Positions 11,429 to 23,816 of a stretch of DNA of 64,000 nt are shown here, one piece after another (the first letter of the stretch is position 1; each line of letters begins with the position of its first letter). A program made the translations under genes and the position numbers. The notes under the pieces were generated by a model. It saw only the letters and a program-made list of their open reading frames with translations, ran no database searches and was not told the origin of the DNA. Source of the stretch: Megalobrama amblycephala (Eukaryota; Chordata; Actinopteri; Cypriniformes; Xenocyprididae); NCBI RefSeq assembly GCF_018812025.1, contig NC_063044.1, positions 75,053,741 to 75,117,740 of the forward strand, written 5' to 3'.

Positions 11429-11640
11429 TTTCTGTTTCTGTCAGTCTTTCTCTTCATTATATAGTTACAGCTCCTCCTTTAATCATCATCAGCTCCTCCT
11501 GTGGTTGAGAACTTCCTCTGATCTGAGTGATGACATCATGCTAGAGTTGCTATAGTGACACTATACCACAGTGAAGTGTTGCTTTACATCTGTGTGAAAC
11601 ATGTTTATCAGATATTCTCACACACGCTTGTGTTCTTCAG
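11429..11640. other. 5' flank of Ig-receptor copy 1 and start of the bglap intron end
   Basis: 11429-11560 matches the sequence upstream of copy 2 exon 1 (about 31743-31855). That similarity ends about 80 bp before the osteocalcin exon, which marks the edge of the duplicated block. Confidence 0.5.
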
Positions 11641-11743
11641 TCTCAGGGAAGTGTGTGAAGCAAACCTGGCCTGCGAGAACATGATGGACACGTCCGGCAT
11701 CATCATGGCCTACACTGCGTACTACGGGCCCATTCCCTTCTAG
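11641..11743 (+). CDS. bglap: Osteocalcin (bone Gla protein) last exon, Gla domain
   Basis: A 'ttcttcag' acceptor precedes an exon in phase 2 that encodes a 33-residue C-terminus beginning '[19 protein letters not shown]' and ending '[11 protein letters not shown]', then TAG. This is the hallmark of fish osteocalcin: the Glu residues around 'REVCE' that are gamma-carboxylated, the two cysteines of the single disulfide, and the 'AYYGP' tail. Osteocalcin is secreted by bone cells and binds calcium and hydroxyapatite. The signal peptide, propeptide and basic cleavage site (exons 1-3) are not visible upstream on the plus strand, where the antisense Ig receptor lies. The exon is therefore either the end of a gene with far upstream exons or an orphan. 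An AATAAA-like 'aataataaag' follows near 11838. Confidence 0.75.
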
Positions 11744-12746
11744 AGACCCACCGCAACAACACTGTCCCACATCACAGCGCATGATGAGCATCTGTCAAAA
11801 ACCATAAAAAAACATAACCAGAGGAGACATGCAAGATAATAATAAAGAAAGAAAGAAAACACTACAATGTTGTCTGCAGCTTCTGTTGAGTTTTTGTTTG
11901 GGATGGTTTACAGTTTGTTTCTCAGTTGATAACAAGCATTGGTCACATGTTCAAAACTCTTCACGCATTCAGTCAAACAGAAGTCTGTTTTTTCAATCAT
12001 TTTTCATTGCTTTCACATTCAAAGAGCACATTTCCCATGTTTTCACTTTTTTGTTGTTTACATGGAGACGGTAAAGGCATCCTTTTCAAAACCTTGCACT
12101 TTGAAATATGTTTTCAAAGTTTATGTTTTCAGGCCCCCAAAATGTCATGTGTCATGTAAACATAACATAAAGCAGTTGAATTTATCTTAAAAAGCAGCAA
12201 AGAAGAAGCTGATGTTTGTGCATGTGTTGATTGTACTGCTTGCTGTTGAACTCAAGCTAATCTTTAATTCTCTCTCAAGTTATTACAGGAACAGAGCCAA
12301 ATACAAACCTTGATTCAGGGATATTTATCTCCTTCCTCACTACTGATGATCATAATAAAAACAGGCAGAAATCAGTCAGACTGTTTGATGCTGATGTATT
12401 TAAAAAAAAGTGTGATATCATCATTATGGCGATCAGTGTTTGCTTTAGTTGGGCTCTTGACTTTTTAGCATAGGTTTTTCTTTTGCTGCTTTAACTGTGT
12501 CTCTGATACACATTTGTTGTTCTCATCACATTATGTTGGTCATGTATTGGTGATGGTAGTCATCATGCCTGATTCACTGATCACTGATCTCATCTCAGAG
12601 ATCAGATCTAATCTCAGAGTATATTAGCTGTTCATTTCACATGATTTACAATAACCTTGTGATATTATGGCATCAATTTTATGACAATCTGGTATTCTGA
12701 ATTTTTACAGAATGTTTTGTGCTGAGATTTTTTATTTTGTTTTTTT
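11744..12746. other. Intergenic, no gene seen
   Basis: The probable bglap 3' UTR occupies the first 100 bp or so. The rest is AT-rich without a supported ORF, repeat family or RNA. Confidence 0.3.
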
Positions 12747-13138
12747 AGGTGCACAGAGACATCAAGAGTCTGCATATGAATCTCAACAATGTTGACTTAA
12801 CAGAATGTATAGCTGATATAAAAAACTGGATGACCAGTAATTTCCTACTACTAAATTCAGAAAAAACAGAGATTCTAATTTTTGGACCAAAAACTACTTC
12901 ACGTAATAATCTAGAATACTGTCTAACACTTGATGGCTGCTCTGTTAAGTCTTCGTCGTCAGTTAGGAACCTGGGTGTGCTCTTTGATACCAATCTTTCA
13001 TTTGAAGGCCATGTTACTAGCATCTGTAAAACTGCATTCTTCCATCTTAAAAATATATCTAAACTACGACATATGCTCTCAATGAAAAATGCAGAACAGT
13101 TAGTTCATGCGTTCATGACCTCGAGTGAAATTAATTGA
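12747..13138 (+). mobile_element. CR1/L2-type LINE reverse transcriptase fragment
   Basis: Open frame that translates to the segment after the RT active site: 'IADIKNWMTSNFLLLNSEKT', 'EILIFGPK', 'VRNLGVLFDTNLSFEGHV' and 'LSMKNAEQLVHAF'. This order is typical of fish CR1/L2 ORF2. It lacks the catalytic motif upstream and stops just before the usual 'DYCNALL' region, so it is a fragment truncated at both ends. Confidence 0.8.
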
Positions 13139-14280
13139 ACTTCACAGAGGTGCTGAAAAGACATACACGCGTTAACCTTCGCCCAGGCCGTCAGATTCTG
13201 TTTTTGGGCCGATGCGGGGTTTCCTACATCTATATAGTATGCTTTATTACTATAGTGTTGACTAAGTTTGGTCTTTTAATGTCACTGTCTTACATTAATC
13301 CTCGTTAAGCGTTTTCTTTATGGGAGGAAAACGTTTAATGTGTAATTAAACGTGTTGCGTTCATATTCTAGGCTCATCTGCTTTTCTGTACATGTTAAGT
13401 GTTTTAGAAAGTCCCAGCGACGGGCCTGAACAAACCAAGAAAAATCTAGATCTTTTGCGTAATGTTACTCCCTGGAACTCGCACATGTAGGCTACCTTCG
13501 GATGGGAATCACTGATCTAAACATTTGTAAAATACTCCACACAACCACTGGTTTATGACAACTTTATTTTCGATTCAGTTCTTATACAGCTTATTTTATA
13601 TAGTTTTTACAAAGTCTGAGAGAGAGCTGAAAGAATCATTTACGAGTGTTTTAAACTTTATTACAGTACACAGTACCAGAACTTTAGAAGAGGGAAATTT
13701 CACTAGTCTATGTACAGTAAACTGGAGCACATGTTGTAACACCCTCAAACTTGTGATTGTCAGCTTTCTTTGTAGCCATGTGTTATGTGTACTGCATTTT
13801 TGCAGAGCTGAGAAATGACTACCAGTCTAGTGTCAGAAGACCAATACACTGCTATAGCACTGCATATACTCTAATGAAATTTGGCCAAACTGTAATTGAT
13901 TTTGTCAGAAGAGAATATGTTGACCAGAACATTTTATTTTGACCTGGAAGTTTGAGGTTTGTGCAAGTTTCCAGATTGTGTTTATAGTTGAGAGGAAATG
14001 TTGAATGGTGTTAGGAATTGTGTGTTAGCAATCAAGAAAAACAAGAACTAGATCGAAAAGTTTGAAAGACAAATTTATGCTGGCTTGTCATAAAGTCTTG
14101 TTTTATATAGTTTGGTCAGTTAGGCCAGAATAGACAGATGTTCTGGTGTTTGCTAAAGTTTTGGATGGTTTCTTGGCTCCTGGTATGCAGTTGTAGAGTA
14201 TGTGGTTGATAGGGTGTGTGTGTGTGAGTATGTGGTTGATAGGGTGTTCTGGGTGAACACACAGACATTCCCATCACTGT
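13139..14280. other. Intergenic, no gene supported
   Basis: No family recognised. A 22-bp motif around 'gagtatgtggttgatagggtgt' is duplicated at 14196-14248 across a short TG run. Short open stretches here lack any domain signature. Confidence 0.3.
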
Positions 14281-15049
14281 TAAAGGATTAGTTCACTTTC
14301 AAATGAAAATTAGCCCAAGCTTTTCTCACCCTCAAGCAGGGGTGGAGCCAAGGGGCCTAAGCTTGAGCACCCTGCTCACATCTGCTGTGTATGTCTCCTT
14401 TTTTGTTGACAAGAATTGTGTTTATTTAAATGCAGAACCGTCTCTTTAAGACCACAAAAAACGGGAGAGTTTTCAGATGCTCACTCCAACTTCACCTCAG
14501 CTCCAGGCACAAGTCAAACGCGTGCTGAAATGATACAGGTGCCGAATGAGCTTCAGCAGAACAACAGTGAACGGCGAACTTTATTTAGAGTTTACTTAAA
14601 TGTTTCTCAACTGGTGGGTTGCACTTTTCAATCACATGCAAATATGGTGCGCTGTATATTACTCACTATAAATAAAGCGCAAAAGAAAATACGAGCATGC
14701 AGCGTTGATAATATATACATGTCTCTGGACTGAAATATTCTGCTATGTGAGATCACAATATAAGGCATAAGCTTATATGTAATTTTTTAATGCATAAATA
14801 AATGTGAGAACTGTGCATTTGTACTAGAAGATGTTAATTTTGCATTCATTTATAAAGTACAAACAAAAAAATTTACACATTTAAATGCATAAAATAATTA
14901 ATTTTATATTCTGGCATTTATGTGCTGTTGATTTCCACATCAGCAAATGGGAATTCAAAAGAGAACACATTGTATTGAGTTGTTGCAATTATTTATTTTG
15001 ACAATATAGAAATTTAAACATTTAGTGTTTACTTTTTTGGTTAGTTTTT
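14281..15049. other. Truncated MITE end then AT-rich DNA
   Basis: 'ttaaaggattagttcactttc' at 14281-14301 is the terminus of an abundant cyprinid MITE family, here only about 60 bp long. The remainder has no supported gene. Confidence 0.35.
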
Positions 15050-15780
15050 GAAAAAACAAGAAGAATCCCGCACACTATTAACTTGCAAAACTGTATAAAA
15101 AAAAACAAAAAAACATTTCAATCACACGATCTTCATCAGGCATCAACATACTATTCAAACTCCATTTAATTAAAATGATAAAACGACCAATCACAGTGAA
15201 TAATCATCAATTTCCAATCAATCGGTAAAGTGACTGAATACATCATTTAAATGTGATTAAATCCACAATCACATTACTGTAAATACAGAAAAAAAGCTCA
15301 GGATCAGAAGACAACAAATGCCAATATTTTTTAAAAATAGATCTTATCAAATATGACTTAGAGGAATAGGTCGTAATAAAAGTGAAAGAATGCTTTTTAC
15401 TTTTTTAGTCATCTTTTTCAACAATTCAGAACGTGTCTTTTGAAAAGTGGTCCTGAATGCTTTGTCAATCCATTCAGAAGGATAGCCTCTTTCTAAACAT
15501 TTCTTTATCATAATTTCTGATTTTTCAATGAAATCTGTGTCAGAATAACAAATCCTCCTAGATCTAAAAAACTGACTCTTCTGCAGGCCCTTCTTTAAAG
15601 GGGTCGGATGGTCACAAGCAACAACGTGTTGCGATCCGTTTCTTTTGTAAATAGAGTCGTAATTAACTGACCTTCATATCAAGGAAATGTACTCTAGAAG
15701 CATTAACCTCCAGGGTAAATTCCAAATCGTCAACAAAATTATTTAAAATGGACAAAAATTCACCAAATTCACCAACCAAG
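15050..15780 (-). mobile_element. Penelope-like retroelement fragment
   Basis: Minus-strand translation with frame shifts gives 'FTLEVNASRVHFLDMKVS', then 'GSQHVVACDHPTPLKKGLQ', 'KSQFFRSRRICYSDTDF' and 'ERGYPSEWIDKAFRTTFQK'. The order of an 'hFLD' motif, an 'HP-x-LKKG' region, 'RRIC' and 'RGYP' is characteristic of Penelope-like RTs after the catalytic core. The catalytic part and the GIY-YIG endonuclease are not seen. A minus-strand 'gcctgatgaagatcgtgtg' near 15130, downstream of it, resembles the usual Penelope 3' repeat. Confidence 0.65.
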
Positions 15781-16402
15781 ATTATTAGTTCCAGTGTTAC
15801 TGTGATTGTTAGTTCCAGTGTTACAGTGATTATTAGTTCCAGTGTTACAGTGATTATCAGTTCCAGTGTTACAGTTCCAGTGCTACAGTGATTATCAGTT
15901 CCAGTGTTACAGTGATTATCAGTTCCAGTGTTACAGTGATTATTAGTTCCAGTGTTACAGTGATTATCAGTTCCAGTGTTACAGTTCCAGTGCTACAGTG
16001 ATTATCAGTTCCAGTGTTACAGTGATTATCAGTTCCAGTGTTACAGTGATTATTAGTTCCAGTGTTACAGTGATTATCAGTTCCAGTGCTACAGAGATTA
16101 TTAGTTCCAGTGCTACAGAGATTATTAGTTCCAGTGTTACAGTGATTATCAGTTCCAGTGTTACAGTGATTATTAGTTCCAGTGTTACAGTGATTATTAG
16201 TTCCAGTGTTACAGTGATTATTAGTTCCAGTGTTACAGTGATTATCAGTTCCAGTGCTACAGTGATTATTAGTTCCAGTGTTACAGTGATTATCAGTTCC
16301 AGTGCTACAGTGATTATTAGTTCCAGTGTTACAGTGATTATCAGTTCCAGTGCTACAGTGATTATTAGTTCCAGTGCTACAGTGATTATTAGTTCCAGTG
16401 CT
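15781..16402. repeat. 24-bp minisatellite array
   Basis: About 26 units of a 24-bp monomer, 'tgattatyagttccagtgytacag', with the main variation at one T/C in 'ttattag/ttatcag' and one in 'gttac/gctac'. Two half units of 14 bp ('ttccagtgctacag') interrupt it 110 bp apart, showing an internal duplication of a 110-bp block. Because 24 is a multiple of 3 and the unit has no stop, long open frames exist on both strands; they are not genes. Confidence 0.9.
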
Positions 16403-16844
16403 TTCAGAACTCACGAGCTCACTCCTCCTCCTACAGGTAGTGTCAGGTTCAGATCCCTGATGAGCTCCAGGATCTTATGACAGATTTCACTTTATCAATT
16501 GTTCATGCGACCTGTGCTCTGTTCTGAACTAAACTGCCAGTGCAAACGCACACTTAGATGTAATCTAAAGTTAAACTTATGGAAATATTAGAAATACTCA
16601 TTTTAACCTTGTGAATAATTGAATTAATTCCACTTATTTATTCAGGAGGTATATGCCTGTGAGGTACAGTCATACCAACAAATTGGGAGGATTCTGGGAA
16701 AATTTGGCATTAAATATTTTTACTTTATCTGTCCAGAATGCTCTTGCTCTGACGAGAGGCATCAGTCCAAGCCAGCTAACACAACGCCATGCAGTGGAAA
16801 TGAGGAAGTTTGTGCACCACAAACTCAAACACAATGCATTATGT
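16403..16844. other. Intergenic, no gene supported
   Basis: Nothing recognised. A short open stretch at 16653-16847 ('NKLGGFWENLALNIFTLSVQ') may be a decayed transposase piece but carries no motif that allows assignment. Confidence 0.25.
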
Positions 16845-17390
16845 TAAAGTGTTAGTTCACTCAAAAATGAAGTTTCTGTCATTAGTTATTCGCCCTCATG
16901 CCGTTTCACACCCGTAAGACCTTCGTTCATCTTCAGAACACAAATTAAGATATTTTTGATCAAATCTGAGAGGTTTCTGATCCCCAAGAGAACCACATTC
17001 GAGGTCCAGAGAAGTAGTAAAAACATAATAGAAATTAAAACTAAAACAGTAAACGACTGCAGTGGATCAACCTTAATATTATGAAACAACAAGAATATTT
17101 TTTGTGTGCAGAAACAAAACAAAAATAATGACTTTATTTAATTTCTTCTCTTACCTGTCCTACTCTGTTTACGCTGTAGAGACAGCAGCGTTTCCGGGTT
17201 CTGTGTCTGAACGCCGTCTCATTATTGGTCTGCTTCAGTATCACTCATGCGTTGTGTTGCTCATGTGAAGAACATCGGCCCAATTGAGATTCTGCGTTCT
17301 GATGTTGAACCTGGAAACACTGCTCTGTCTCTACAACGGTCTCTGTAATTAATGACAGAAATGTCATTTTTGGGTCAACTAACCCTTTAA
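16845..17390. mobile_element. Complete MITE, Harbinger-like, about 545 bp
   Basis: Inverted ends 'agtgttagttcactcaaaaa' at the left and the complement of 'tttttgggtcaactaaccctt' at the right, each next to TAA (the left in 'gttaa', the right in 'tttaat'). The body has the 'cacacccgtaagaccttcgttcatcttc' region known from many cyprinid copies. No transposase. A truncated inverse relative is at 23330-23557. Confidence 0.7.
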
Positions 17391-17898
17391 TATTTGTTCT
17401 TTTCTTTCTCCGAGTGCTTTCCCTACTTTTTACTTTCTCTTTCACAGTGTCACAGCACCTGACCCTGTTTCCCGTGACGTCATTGACCCCGTCTCCAATG
17501 TGTTTGCTGCACCGGGGCATAAAATTAGAGTCAAGACGCCACTGGCGAGGCCTTCTGTTGTTGTGTTATAGCCTCTGTCTGTGTTTTCCAGGGACTACAG
17601 TGTAGACTCTGTGAGATTAGATTAGTATGTTCCCGGTTTGTGTAACTGTGCTCTTGTGTATCTGTCATCAGTCATCTTACCTCTCATGTCCCTGGTCCAA
17701 TTCTCCTCCCCTTCCCAATTTGTTACACACCAGTGATATACAACAATTGATCTCAAATTATACCATGAAAAATGTAAGCTGTGTTAGAGTTTCTTCTGTT
17801 GAACACAAGAGAAAATGCTTTAAAGATTTTTGGTAACTAGACAGTTCATGATGGCCATCAACTGCTGGTTACCAACATTCTTGTTCAACAGAAGGAAA

Positions 17899-17930
<32 letters not shown>

Positions 17931-18961
17931 TCACAAGTTTAGAACAACTTGAAGATGTTGAGACATTATTCCTGTATTTTGTGTGTGCATGATTTTACAG
18001 TATTATAAAACATTATTCCCAAATACCAAATTAGCTTTTTTCAGCGTTTGACACTGTGATATTCTTGTTTTAACTGAGTAAAAATGAAAAAACACAATGA
18101 GGGCTTCTGTGCGATTACTACTGAAGTCTTCCGGAAGCATGACGTCAGACTCGAAGTGTTCAGTCTGAGCGGCTTGTTTTTTCACATGCTTGTAGAGAAA
18201 GGCTTGCCAAAACAAAGTTTCTGGGTTGTCTTTTTCTCATTTCTGGGTTGGTAGATGCACCGGAGACACGATTATAGCACTTAAACATGGAGAAAGTCTG
18301 ATTTTCATGATCTGTCCCCTTTAAAAACTTATTTACCATGTTCACACTGGTACTTCACATGCTGCATCAAAATGTTTTCTTTAGTGTCATCTTTCAAAAT
18401 AAAATGACTTTAATATAAAACAATTGTACTGTATTGTAAGATAAATACATTGTGTCTTTTTTATTACTTTACAATTTTTCATATGCTATTTTGTTACAAT
18501 ATTTCTGTACATCTGAATATTCAGCAGCACTTCTTTACATTTGACCTGTAGCGCGGACCTCTGGTTGCTGTCCATTTTATAAGACTACATTAACATATGT
18601 AGGCCTAATAATTGATAAACTTTGTCACACATATTTATTCACAAAATATAAAAAGTAATATGATATGGGTAGCTCACAAAATTTAAACTAGGAAAATACA
18701 AAAATAAATTAAACACATGAAAAATTATGCATTGACTGGCAAATTTAAATATGGGATCATTAACAAATTCCAAGACATTTCAGTGTTCAGATGTTATAAC
18801 AGAAGAAAAAACAGCACTTCATTTGTAAAATGTAAAGCATTTCATTTTAACTAGTTACAAATAATGATATTGCATTCTAATTACTTGTTTGCACTAAAAC
18901 TAATACTTATATATTGAGATTTTTTTTCAACACAAATTACAGATGTTATGCTAGTTGGTGT
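17391..18961. repeat. Intergenic with old repeats and a (GAAA)n run
   Basis: 17775-17890 resembles a common cyprinid repeat with 'gttgaacacaaga' and its inverse 'cttgttcaacagaag'. A (GAAA)n microsatellite lies at 17892-17929. 18140-18325 resembles another widespread repeat ending in 'gatctgtcccctttaaaa'. No gene in the stretch. Confidence 0.4.
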
Positions 18962-19078
18962 CAGTGTAGCCCCTCCAGTTTGCACTTGCTCGCTCCAAGC
19001 TGGACTCGAACCCCGGCCCGTCCACATGGGAGGAGGCTAAAGACTGTAGCGTCAGTCGCTAGAGCACCTTTGAGTTCA
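18962..19078 (-). repeat. tRNA-derived SINE-like remnant
   Basis: Minus strand reads 'ggtgctctagcgactgacgc' then, about 50 bases later, 'ggggttcgagtcc'. The latter is a good RNA polymerase III B box and the former a weak A box. The cloverleaf does not close well and there is no CCA-proximal acceptor stem, so I call it a SINE head rather than a tRNA gene. Confidence 0.45.
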
Positions 19079-19199
19079 GGTGAGTGAGGTTTACACGCAC
19101 GGCTCTTACAGGCCTACATCTGTTACATCAGCAAGGATCTGCAGTAATGACACTCAGCAGCAGGGGGCGCCAGAGACTCACAACTACAACACAAACACC

Positions 19200-22195
19200 A
19201 CATACTTACTGACCATAACTTACACATATACTGATCATAACTATCACACACTGACCATAACTAGCACATATACCGATCATAACTATCACACACTGACCAT
19301 AACTAGCACATACACTGATCATAACTATCACACACTGACCATAACTAGCACATATACCGATCATAACTATCACACACTGACCATAACTAGCACATATACC
19401 GATCATAACTATCACACACTGACCATAACTAGCACATATACCGATCATAACTATCACACACTGACCATAACTAGCACATATACTGATCATAACTATCACA
19501 CACTGACCATAACTAGCACATATACCGATCATAACTATCACACACTGACCATAACTAGCACATATACTGATCATAACTATCACACACTGACCATAACTAG
19601 CACATATACTGATCATAACTATCACACACTGACCATAACTAGCACATATACCGATCATAACTATCACACACTGACCATAACTAGCACATATACCGATCAT
19701 AACTATCACACACTGACCATAACTAGCACATATACTGATCATAACTATCACACACTGACCATAACTAGCACATATACCGATCATAACTATCACACACTGA
19801 CCATAACTAGCACATACACTGATCATAACTATCACACACTGACCATAACTTACACATATACCGATCATAACTATCACACACTGACCATAACTTACACATA
19901 CACTGATCATAACTATCACACACTGACCATAACTTACACATATACTGATCATAACTATCACACACTGATCATAACTAGCACATACACTGATCATAACTAT
20001 CACACACTGACCATAACTAGCACATATACCGATCATAACTATCACACACTGACCATAACTAGCACATATACCGATCATAACTATCACACACTGACCATAA
20101 CTAGCACATACACTGATCATAACTATCACACACTGACCATAACTTACACATATACCGATCATAACTATCACACACTGACCATAACTTACACATATACCGA
20201 TCATAACTATCACACACTGACCATAACTTACACATATACCGATCATAACTATCACACACTGACCATAACTTACACATATACTGATCATAACTATCACACA
20301 CTGACCATAACTAGCACATATACCGATCATAACTATCACACACTGACCATAACTAGCACATATACTGATCATAACTATCACACACTGACCATAACTAGCA
20401 CATATACCGATCATAACTATCACACACTGACCATAACTAGCACATATACCGATCATAACTATCACACACTGACCATAACTAGCACATATACCGATCATAA
20501 CTATCACACACTGACCATAACTAGCACATATACCGATCATAACTATCACACACTGACCATAACTAGCACATACACTGATCATAACTATCACACACTGACC
20601 ATAACTAGCACATATACCGATCATAACTATCACACACTGACCATAACTAGCACATATACTGATCATAACTATCACACACTGACCATAACTAGCACATATA
20701 CCGATCATAACTATCACACACTGACCATAACTAGCACATATACCGATCATAACTATCACACACTGACCATAACTAGCACATATACCGATCATAACTATCA
20801 CACACTGACCATAACTAGCACATATACTGATCATAACTATCACACACTGACCATAACTAGCACATACACTGATCATAACTATCACACACTGACCATAACT
20901 TACACATATACTGATCATAACTATCACACACTGACCATAACTTACACATATACTGATCATAACTATCACACACTGACCATAACTAGCACATACACTGATC
21001 ATAACTATCACACACTGACCATAACTTACACATATACCGATTATAACTATCACACACTGACCATAACTAGCACATATACTGATCATAACTATCACACACT
21101 GACCATAACTTACACATATACCGATTATAACTATCACACACTGACCATAACTAGCACATATACCGATCATAACTATCACACACTGACCATAACTTACACA
21201 TATACCGATCATAACTATCACACACTGACCATAACTTACACATATACCGATTATAACTATCACACACTGACCATAACTAGCACATATACCGATCATAACT
21301 ATCACACACTGACCATAACTAGCACATACACTGATCATAACTATCACACACTGACCATAACTAGCACATACACTGATCATAACTATCACACACTGACCAT
21401 AACTTACACATATACCGATTATAACTATCACACACTGACCATAACTAGCACATATACCGATTATAACTATCACACACTGACCATAACTAGCACATATACT
21501 GATCATAACTATCACACACTGACCATAACTAGCACATATACTGATCATAACTATCACACACTGACCATAACTTACACATATACCGATTATAACTATCACA
21601 CACTGACCATAACTAGCACATATACTGATCATAACTATCACACACTGACCATAACTTACACATATACCGATTATAACTATCACACACTGACCATAACTAG
21701 CACATATACTGATCATAACTATCACACACTGACCATAACTTACACATATACCGATCATAACTATCACACACTGACCATAACTTACACATATACCGATCAT
21801 AACTATCACACACTGACCATAACTTACACATATACTGATCATAACTATCACACACTGACCATAACTAGCACATACACTGATCATAACTATCACACACTGA
21901 CCATAACTTACACATATACCGATTATAACTATCACACACTGACCATAACTAGCACATATACCGATCATAACTATCACACACTGACCATAACTAGCACATA
22001 CACTGATCATAACTATCACACACTGACCATAACTTACACATATACCGATTATAACTATCACACACTGACCATAACTAGCACATATACCAATCATAACTAT
22101 CACACACTGACCATAACTAGCACATATACTGATCATAACTATCACACACTGACCATAACTTACACATATACCGATCATAATTATCACACACTGAT
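19200..22195. repeat. 42-bp satellite array, about 71 units
   Basis: Monomer of 42 bp made of two related 21-bp halves, 'ctgaccataactagcacatat' and 'accgatcataactatcacaca'. Variable sites: agcacata/tacacata, tatacc/tatact/tacact, and gatcat/gattat. The gattat form first appears after about 21030 and is then frequent, so the array has a polarity. It is open in one frame on each strand over about 3 kb, because 42 is a multiple of 3. It ends at a (TCTA)n run at 22196-22229. Confidence 0.97.
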
Positions 22196-22196
22196 C

Positions 22197-22229
<33 letters not shown>

Positions 22230-23561
22230 ATTAAAAGCTAAAACATTACCATGGAGCTGTATGAGTTTCTTTCTCCTGCTGAACACAAAAGAAGATATTT
22301 TGAAGAAATATTTTGAACCTAACCATTGATGGTTATCAGAAATATTTTGAACCTAACCCCTCTGACTTCCACAGTATGGGAAAAAATACAATCAACAGGT
22401 TGGTTATTCATACAGGTTTGGACAACCTGTGGGTGAGTAAATGAAAATTCTGTCATTATTTCAGTTTTTAAATTCTGTTTAAAGCACACAACAGGTAAGT
22501 CTTTAAGTCACAGATTAGTGCTCATGTTGTCACACTGCTGAGAGCCGAAGTAAAACAGCAAACAAAGACTCATTTGTTGGTCTCTGATGTAAAATAGAGA
22601 TATATGCAAACAGTGATATCAGCACAAAGTCTTTTGTGTCACTATAAGCATGTAAATGTTCTCCATTTCTTTGGAACAACCTGAACTTATTTCCGCTGAA
22701 TCCTGCGGTCTGATTCTCCATCTTCACTAGACATTTACTCTGGATATTTACACCAAACAGAGCAGATGGCAAGTCACAGAGACAACCATCAATCATAGAG
22801 TTTATCAGAGCTACGGGAGAGATCCAAGACTAGTCAAACACACCAACTAATTAATCAACTAATCACTGGGAAACGACACTGAAACCACAACTTTAGATAC
22901 CAGTATCTGACCATAGGATGATGTAATCACGAACGATAAAGACATTTAAAATACATTGTCATGAGCTCTATTATATATACTTGAACAGTACAGTTCTTAT
23001 TTTGTCAAACTATATTTTCACCAGCTGGAGAGAAAATAAAGAAGAAATAGATTATGGTACATTATTTGCTATTTATTAAAACACAGACAAAAAAACAAAC
23101 AAAAAAACAAACTGGCTGAAACTGACCCAAACTGAATCTCAGCATGAATACATTAATTTCTCATGGTGGTCATTTTTAACCGTGAAGGAGCCAAGAGTGA
23201 CTTTTTTCCTGATCCTTTAACATATCTGAATCATGTCCATGATTTTGTGTTCACAGAGCTAATGCCACTAAAGTCACCATGTGTCATCCACGTTAACACG
23301 TTAATCTAAATCGTTTTGTAATTAAAACATATTGAACCACTGTACTCACATGAACTGATTTAAATATGTTTTTAGTACATTAATGGATCTTGAGAGAAGA
23401 AATGTCATTGCTGGCTATGCAGGCCTCACTGAGCCATCAGATTTCATAAAAAATATCTTAATTTGTGTTCTGAAGATGAATGAAGGTCTTACGGGTGTGG
23501 AACGACATGAGGGCGAGTAATTAATGACATTATTTTCATTTTTGTGTGATCTAACCCTCTG
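22230..23561. other. Intergenic with MITE pieces
   Basis: 22255-22460 is a MITE-like repeat ending in 'gggtgagtaaatgaaaattctgtcatt'. 23330-23557 is a truncated copy, inverse in orientation, of the MITE family at 16845-17390 ('gcaggcctcactgagccatcagattt', 'aaggtcttacgggtgtg'). No gene in between. Confidence 0.45.
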
Positions 23562-23816
23562 TGAATCACACATCTGAGAAATGATCGCAAGATCACATTT
23601 AGGATGGTTTGTGTGACACATTTTATAAATGAAGCCCATATTTGTGACAAACATCTCAGGAAAGAGACATATTAAACAATTACAGAGGTTTAATTAAGAA
23701 AATTAGTAGAAATCATTCAAAATGAACAAAGATGCTAAAAAAGGAATGAAAAGACAAGATATGAGAATCAGCAAATCATCTTCATCACACAGAACAGAGA
23801 GAGGATTTTACAAACA

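Noticed and set aside
13555..13942. Two overlapping short open frames
   Set aside because: No domain, start context or repeat match; composition does not differ from surrounding DNA.
15869..16480. Open frames of 181 and 160 residues on opposite strands
   Set aside because: Translation of a 24-bp minisatellite, not genes.
18962..19078. tRNA gene
   Set aside because: B box is good, but the A box is weak and no acceptor stem can be closed; kept only as a SINE-like remnant.
19200..22195. Possible CRISPR-like regularly spaced repeat
   Set aside because: Units are contiguous with no unique spacers, and the genome is a vertebrate.
19080..22241. 1053-residue open frame on the plus strand and 993-residue frame on the minus strand
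   Set aside because: Both arise from a 42-bp satellite whose length is a multiple of three and whose unit has no stop in those frames; no start context, splice structure or domain supports a protein.
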